From Desulfobacteraceae bacterium (GTDB taxonomy: Bacteria > Desulfobacterota > DSM-4660 > Desulfatiglandales > Desulfatiglandaceae), in assembly GCA_030642205.1 (NCBI GenBank), contig DAOWOF010000003.1, positions 1 through 36,856 of the forward strand: a DNA stretch of 36,856 nucleotides. The letters run 5' to 3'. Under the pieces are notes generated by a model. It made no database searches. It worked only from the letters and a program-made list of their open reading frames with translations, and was not told the origin of the DNA. This document shows, in pieces, positions 33,901 through 36,856 of the stretch. The position numbers and the translations under genes are program-made. Position 1 is the first letter of the stretch. Each line of letters opens with the position of its first letter.

Positions 33901-35058
33901 TTAAAGATCTTTAATAAATTTCAGGGCATATTTACGCGCCCATGAATCCGCTTCCAAAACAGTATCAATGCTATCAAGTGATACTATCTTATGAGATGCC
34001 ATCGTCTTTGAAATAACATTGGGGATATCAAGGAATCGAATATTTTCATTGAGAAAAGATTCCACTGCAATTTCATTTGCTCCATTAAGAACAACTGGCA
34101 TGGTTCCACCATGTTTAGCAGCCTGTAATGCCAAGGCCAGACATGGAAAAATTTCCATGTCCGGCCTCTTAAAGGTAAGACTGCCAATCTGATCAAGATC
34201 CACTGGAGGAAGGTCATTTTTCAAATGGCGGGGAAAAGAAAGGGCATAAGAAATAGGAAGCATCATATCAGGTATCCCTAACTGGGCAATAACTGAGCCA
34301 TCAGTATATTCAACCATAGAATGAATAATACTTTGAGGATGAATGAGGATAGAGATCTGTTCCATTTCAAGATCAAAGAACCATTTAGCTTCAATTGCCT
34401 CAAATCCTTTGTTCATCATGGTCGCCGAATCAATGCTGATTTTTTTGCCCATACTCCAATTTGGATGTTCGAGTGCCTGTGCGGGTGTCACTGAAACCAT
34501 GTCATTTAAAGATTGGTCTCTGAATGGTCCTCCTGATGCAGTCAGGATTACTCTGCTAAGGTCCTTTCTTGGATGCCCTTGAAGGGACTGGAGAATAGCA
34601 CTGTGCTCACTATCTATAGGCAGGACCGAAACCCCCATTTCTTTGGCCTTGTTCATAACCAGCGGTCCAGCCATGACCATGGTTTCCTTATTGGCTAAAG
34701 CTATATTTTTGGCTGCGCAAATACCTGCATATGTTGGTAAAAGACCTGCTGCTCCGGTCATTGCAGAAATAAGAGTATCTATCTCATCCATAGTAGCCAA
34801 GCGCTCATAGCCTTTACTACCAAACAAAATATCCGGAATTCGATTTGGATTGAGCCTTTTTTTTAGCATAAGGGCAAGATTCTCATCCAGAACCGCGACT
34901 GCTTTAGGATGAAAAGTTTCAATCTGTTCTGCGAGAAGTTCAATGTTCTTACCTGCTCCTAGGGCAATAACTTTATATTTCTCAGGATTATTTTTTATTA
35001 CCCTAAGTGTAGTTACTCCAATAGAACCGGTAGACCCTAATATCGTTATTTTTTTCAT
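33901..35058 (-). CDS. dxr: 1-deoxy-D-xylulose 5-phosphate reductoisomerase
   Basis: A 385-aa NADPH-dependent enzyme, second step of the MEP isoprenoid pathway. It shows ITILGSTGSIGVTTLRVI (4-21), ANKETMVMAG, IDSEHSAILQSL with the metal-binding Asp and Glu, ASGGPFRD, HPNWSMGKKISIDSATMMNK (in two parts) and the C-terminal ANEIAVESFL. The length is typical. Start ATG 35058 encodes MKKITILGSTG. It lies between cdsA and rseP, supplying isoprenoid precursors that UppS uses. Confidence 0.96.
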   Translation of the reverse strand: MKKITILGSTGSIGVTTLRVIKNNPEKYKVIALGAGKNIELLAEQIETFHPKAVAVLDENLALMLKKRLNPNRIPDILFGSKGYERLATMDEIDTLISAMTGAAGLLPTYAGICAAKNIALANKETMVMAGPLVMNKAKEMGVSVLPIDSEHSAILQSLQGHPRKDLSRVILTASGGPFRDQSLNDMVSVTPAQALEHPNWSMGKKISIDSATMMNKGFEAIEAKWFFDLEMEQISILIHPQSIIHSMVEYTDGSVIAQLGIPDMMLPISYALSFPRHLKNDLPPVDLDQIGSLTFKRPDMEIFPCLALALQAAKHGGTMPVVLNGANEIAVESFLNENIRFLDIPNVISKTMASHKIVSLDSIDTVLEADSWARKYALKFIKDL

Positions 35059-35170
35059 GTTGGCCCATATTTGGTTATGATTAATCGAAATATTTGCTAA
35101 AAGCTATAATAAGGTTATTTTTTGATTTCTGGTTTGCAATACATATCCCCCAAGAAAAAACATTATAATC

Positions 35171-35968
35171 TTATCTCAAATTCAGGTATATATAGAGAAT
35201 CGGAATTGAAAAAATAAGGCCATCAATCCTATCCAGGATGCCACCATGACCTGGAAGAATAGTCCCTGAATCTTTGATACCATGATTTCGTTTTAGCATC
35301 GATTCAGATAAATCACCAATCTGACTGATAACAGAAAGGCTTAGTATCAGAGCAAATGTCTTGGGATTAAAGGTATCAATATGAGTAATTTTAAGAAAAA
35401 TGTTGCCAAACATCAGACTGCTTATTAAGCTTCCTACAGCACCTTCCCATGTCTTTTTAGGGCTTATTGCCTTATATAATTTATGTTTACCAAAAAATCG
35501 TCCAAAATAGAATCCTCCTGTATCAGTCGCGAAAATAACAACCAGCAGAAAAGCAATCCATATTTTACCATTAGGCATAATATCGATTAGTATTAGCATG
35601 GCCAAAGGAATTACCAGATAAAAAGGTCCCATAGCAGCCATGCCTATCTCGGATGTAACAGCTTGCTGTTTGGTGGAAGGATTTAACATATACCAAACCA
35701 TGGGGATAAAGACCCATAAAGTAAGGATTGCTGGCGCGAGTAAAATTTTGTGTAAATAAATTATCTGAAATAATAAAAAGGCCACTAAGAAGCTTGTTAT
35801 CTTGATGATTTTAGGAAGATCAGGTGAGGTAATAGCATAAAACTCTTCAAGAGATAGCAGGGATATAAGGTAAAGAAAAAGGTAAAATAGCCAGCGAGGT
35901 CCAAAGCCAATCATAAAGACCAGGAGAGGAATAGCCACTAAGGCTGTTAGCCAACGCTTTAAATGCAT
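35171..35968 (-). CDS. cdsA: Phosphatidate cytidylyltransferase
   Basis: A polytopic enzyme making CDP-diacylglycerol from phosphatidic acid and CTP. The full signature is present: SMLKRNHGIKDSG, then ILPGHGGILDRIDGLIFSIP. About seven or eight transmembrane helices; TDTGGFYFGRFFGKHKL is another conserved block. The frame reaches ATG 36001, but MHLKRWLTALVAIPLL (ATG 35968) is the usual CdsA start and has GGGAG 12 bases upstream, so I prefer 265 aa. It is downstream of uppS and upstream of dxr, and feeds pssA. Confidence 0.94.
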   Translation of the reverse strand: MHLKRWLTALVAIPLLVFMIGFGPRWLFYLFLYLISLLSLEEFYAITSPDLPKIIKITSFLVAFLLFQIIYLHKILLAPAILTLWVFIPMVWYMLNPSTKQQAVTSEIGMAAMGPFYLVIPLAMLILIDIMPNGKIWIAFLLVVIFATDTGGFYFGRFFGKHKLYKAISPKKTWEGAVGSLISSLMFGNIFLKITHIDTFNPKTFALILSLSVISQIGDLSESMLKRNHGIKDSGTILPGHGGILDRIDGLIFSIPILYIYLNLR

Positions 35969-36001
35969 TCTTTCAAGATTCTCCCAAACAACACCGTTCA
36001 T

Positions 36002-36114
36002 TCAAATTTTAAGGATAGTATTTTTTTAACCGCATTACATTGAGTGTTTTGAGAATTCAAATTTGAACAAAACGTAACAATTGTAAAAATTCACCGATCG
36101 TGAATCGAGACTAT
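36002..36114. repeat. Partial repeat core between uppS and cdsA (copy F)
   Basis: At 36021-36066 TTTTTTTAACCGCATTACAT, then TGAGTGTTTTGAGAATTCAA, matches the element core with a few changes and a short deletion. No terminal arms are recognisable. It may interrupt or be tolerated within the uppS-cdsA transcript. Confidence 0.5.
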
Positions 36115-36831
36115 TTAAATTCCGCCAAAGCGCCGCTCCCTTTTCTGAAATACATTTATGGCCTTAATAAATTCATTCCTACCAAAATCCGGCCAAAGGG
36201 TGGGGGTGAGATAGAGCTCGGAATAGGCAATCTGCCAGAGTAAAAAATTACTAATTCTTTGTTCTCCACTGGTTCTGATAAGTAGATCCGGATCAGGCAT
36301 TCGGGGAGCATATAAATATTCCGCCAACAATTTCTCGGTAATCTGTTCAGGGGCTATGTAGCCGTCCTGTATCTTTGCAGCTATTGTCTTTAATGCGTCA
36401 ACAATCTCTTGACGGCCGCCGTAACTAAGGGCCAAGGTCAGTACCATCTCTTTTCCTGACGATGTCTGATCTATAACCTTAAAGAGAGTTTTCCTTGTAT
36501 TTTTATGTAATTTTTCAAGCCTTCCTATGCTCCTTAAAGAGATGCCATTCCTCTGCATCTCCTTAACTTCACTTAGGAGATAGTTATTTAACAGATTCAT
36601 TAATGCATCAACTTCAAGGGTAGGCCTCTGCCAATTTTCTTCGGAGAAAGCGTAGAGAGTTAACCACTGAATCCCTATTTCACGACTGGTTCTTACAACC
36701 TTCCTGACTGCCTGAGCTCCCTTTTGATGACCTCTAATCCGGCCAAAGCTCCTGTTTTGTGCCCATCGGCCATTACCATCCATTATAATAGCTATATGTT
36801 TGGGTAAGTTATTAGGATCAATTGAGGTCAT
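36115..36831 (-). CDS. uppS: Undecaprenyl diphosphate synthase (cis-prenyltransferase)
   Basis: A 238-aa enzyme condensing isopentenyl diphosphates to the C55 lipid carrier for cell wall and surface glycans. It shows HIAIIMDGNGRWAQNRSFGR (13-32) with the catalytic Asp, GHQKGAQAVR, LTLYAFSEENWQRP, and the end block PDPDLLIRTSGEQRISNFLLWQ in two parts. Length near 240 aa is usual. The ATG at 36831 gives MTSIDPNNLPKHIA. It heads the visible part of the uppS-cdsA-dxr-rseP-tsaB run; frr often precedes it and may lie just past the right edge. Confidence 0.96.
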   Translation of the reverse strand: MTSIDPNNLPKHIAIIMDGNGRWAQNRSFGRIRGHQKGAQAVRKVVRTSREIGIQWLTLYAFSEENWQRPTLEVDALMNLLNNYLLSEVKEMQRNGISLRSIGRLEKLHKNTRKTLFKVIDQTSSGKEMVLTLALSYGGRQEIVDALKTIAAKIQDGYIAPEQITEKLLAEYLYAPRMPDPDLLIRTSGEQRISNFLLWQIAYSELYLTPTLWPDFGRNEFIKAINVFQKRERRFGGI

Positions 36832-36856
36832 AATGAAATTTCTGGATTGTCGTAAA

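Overview
The window reads as chromosomal core sequence of an AT-rich Desulfobacterota (former Deltaproteobacteria) bacterium, most likely from the Desulfobacterales; this is inferred from gene order and protein style, not from a marker gene. The supporting signs are the block rpsF-rpsR-DUF2232-rplI-dnaB followed by hflX, the envelope block uppS-cdsA-dxr-rseP-tsaB, psd-pssA next to rsmD-coaD, and several small Cys/His-rich proteins typical of anaerobic deltaproteobacteria (a CooT-like protein, a zinc-ribbon protein and a MEMO protein).

Layout. 1-2565 (minus): a kinase-like protein cut by the left edge, a membrane-anchored DUF2914 protein and an OB-fold/HD exoribonuclease. 2711-7700 (minus): a metabolic operon transcribed thrC, lsrF-like aldolase, zinc alcohol dehydrogenase, class II fructose-bisphosphate aldolase. 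8166-13637 (plus): the ribosomal/replication block rpsF, rpsR, DUF2232, rplI, dnaB and then hflX, whose true start appears to be an AUC codon at 11964. 13759-13835 (minus): tRNA-Arg(UCU). 14075-19975 (minus, loosely packed): an unknown 465-aa protein, a sirtuin, CooT with a small His-rich protein, an orphan histidine kinase and a MEMO protein. 20437-24382 (plus): a decayed FkbM methyltransferase remnant, an M50 protease, two tandem PilT-type ATPases and pcm. 24459-26820: a hotdog thioesterase, a zinc-ribbon protein, a frameshifted archease remnant and an unknown small protein. 27097-28150: rlpA converging on ihfA. 28603-36831 (minus): coaD, rsmD, pssA, psd, tsaB, rseP, dxr, cdsA, uppS.

How the genes work together. 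The right third is an envelope biogenesis cluster: undecaprenyl diphosphate (uppS), CDP-diacylglycerol (cdsA), MEP-pathway isoprenoids (dxr), the envelope-stress protease rseP and phosphatidylethanolamine synthesis (pssA, psd), joined by the coenzyme A gene coaD and the RNA modification genes tsaB and rsmD. The left-centre block makes two ribosomal protein products, the replicative helicase and a ribosome-associated GTPase. The two PilT-type ATPases imply type IV pilus retraction.

The intergenic DNA is unusually informative. A dispersed palindromic element of about 145-180 bp, with ends like TAGTGCCTGAAC, TA at the borders and a conserved core AACCGCAGGAATACATT, is present in four near-complete copies (16815, 25035, 26837, 33418) plus partial copies, and looks like an IS630/Tc1-type MITE family. 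Other points worth checking are the complementary loss of His-box histidines in the two PilT paralogues, the AUC start of hflX, the archease frameshift in an A8 run, a kinase domain lacking its catalytic Asp, and the unexplained thrC/lsrF-like/adh/fba operon.
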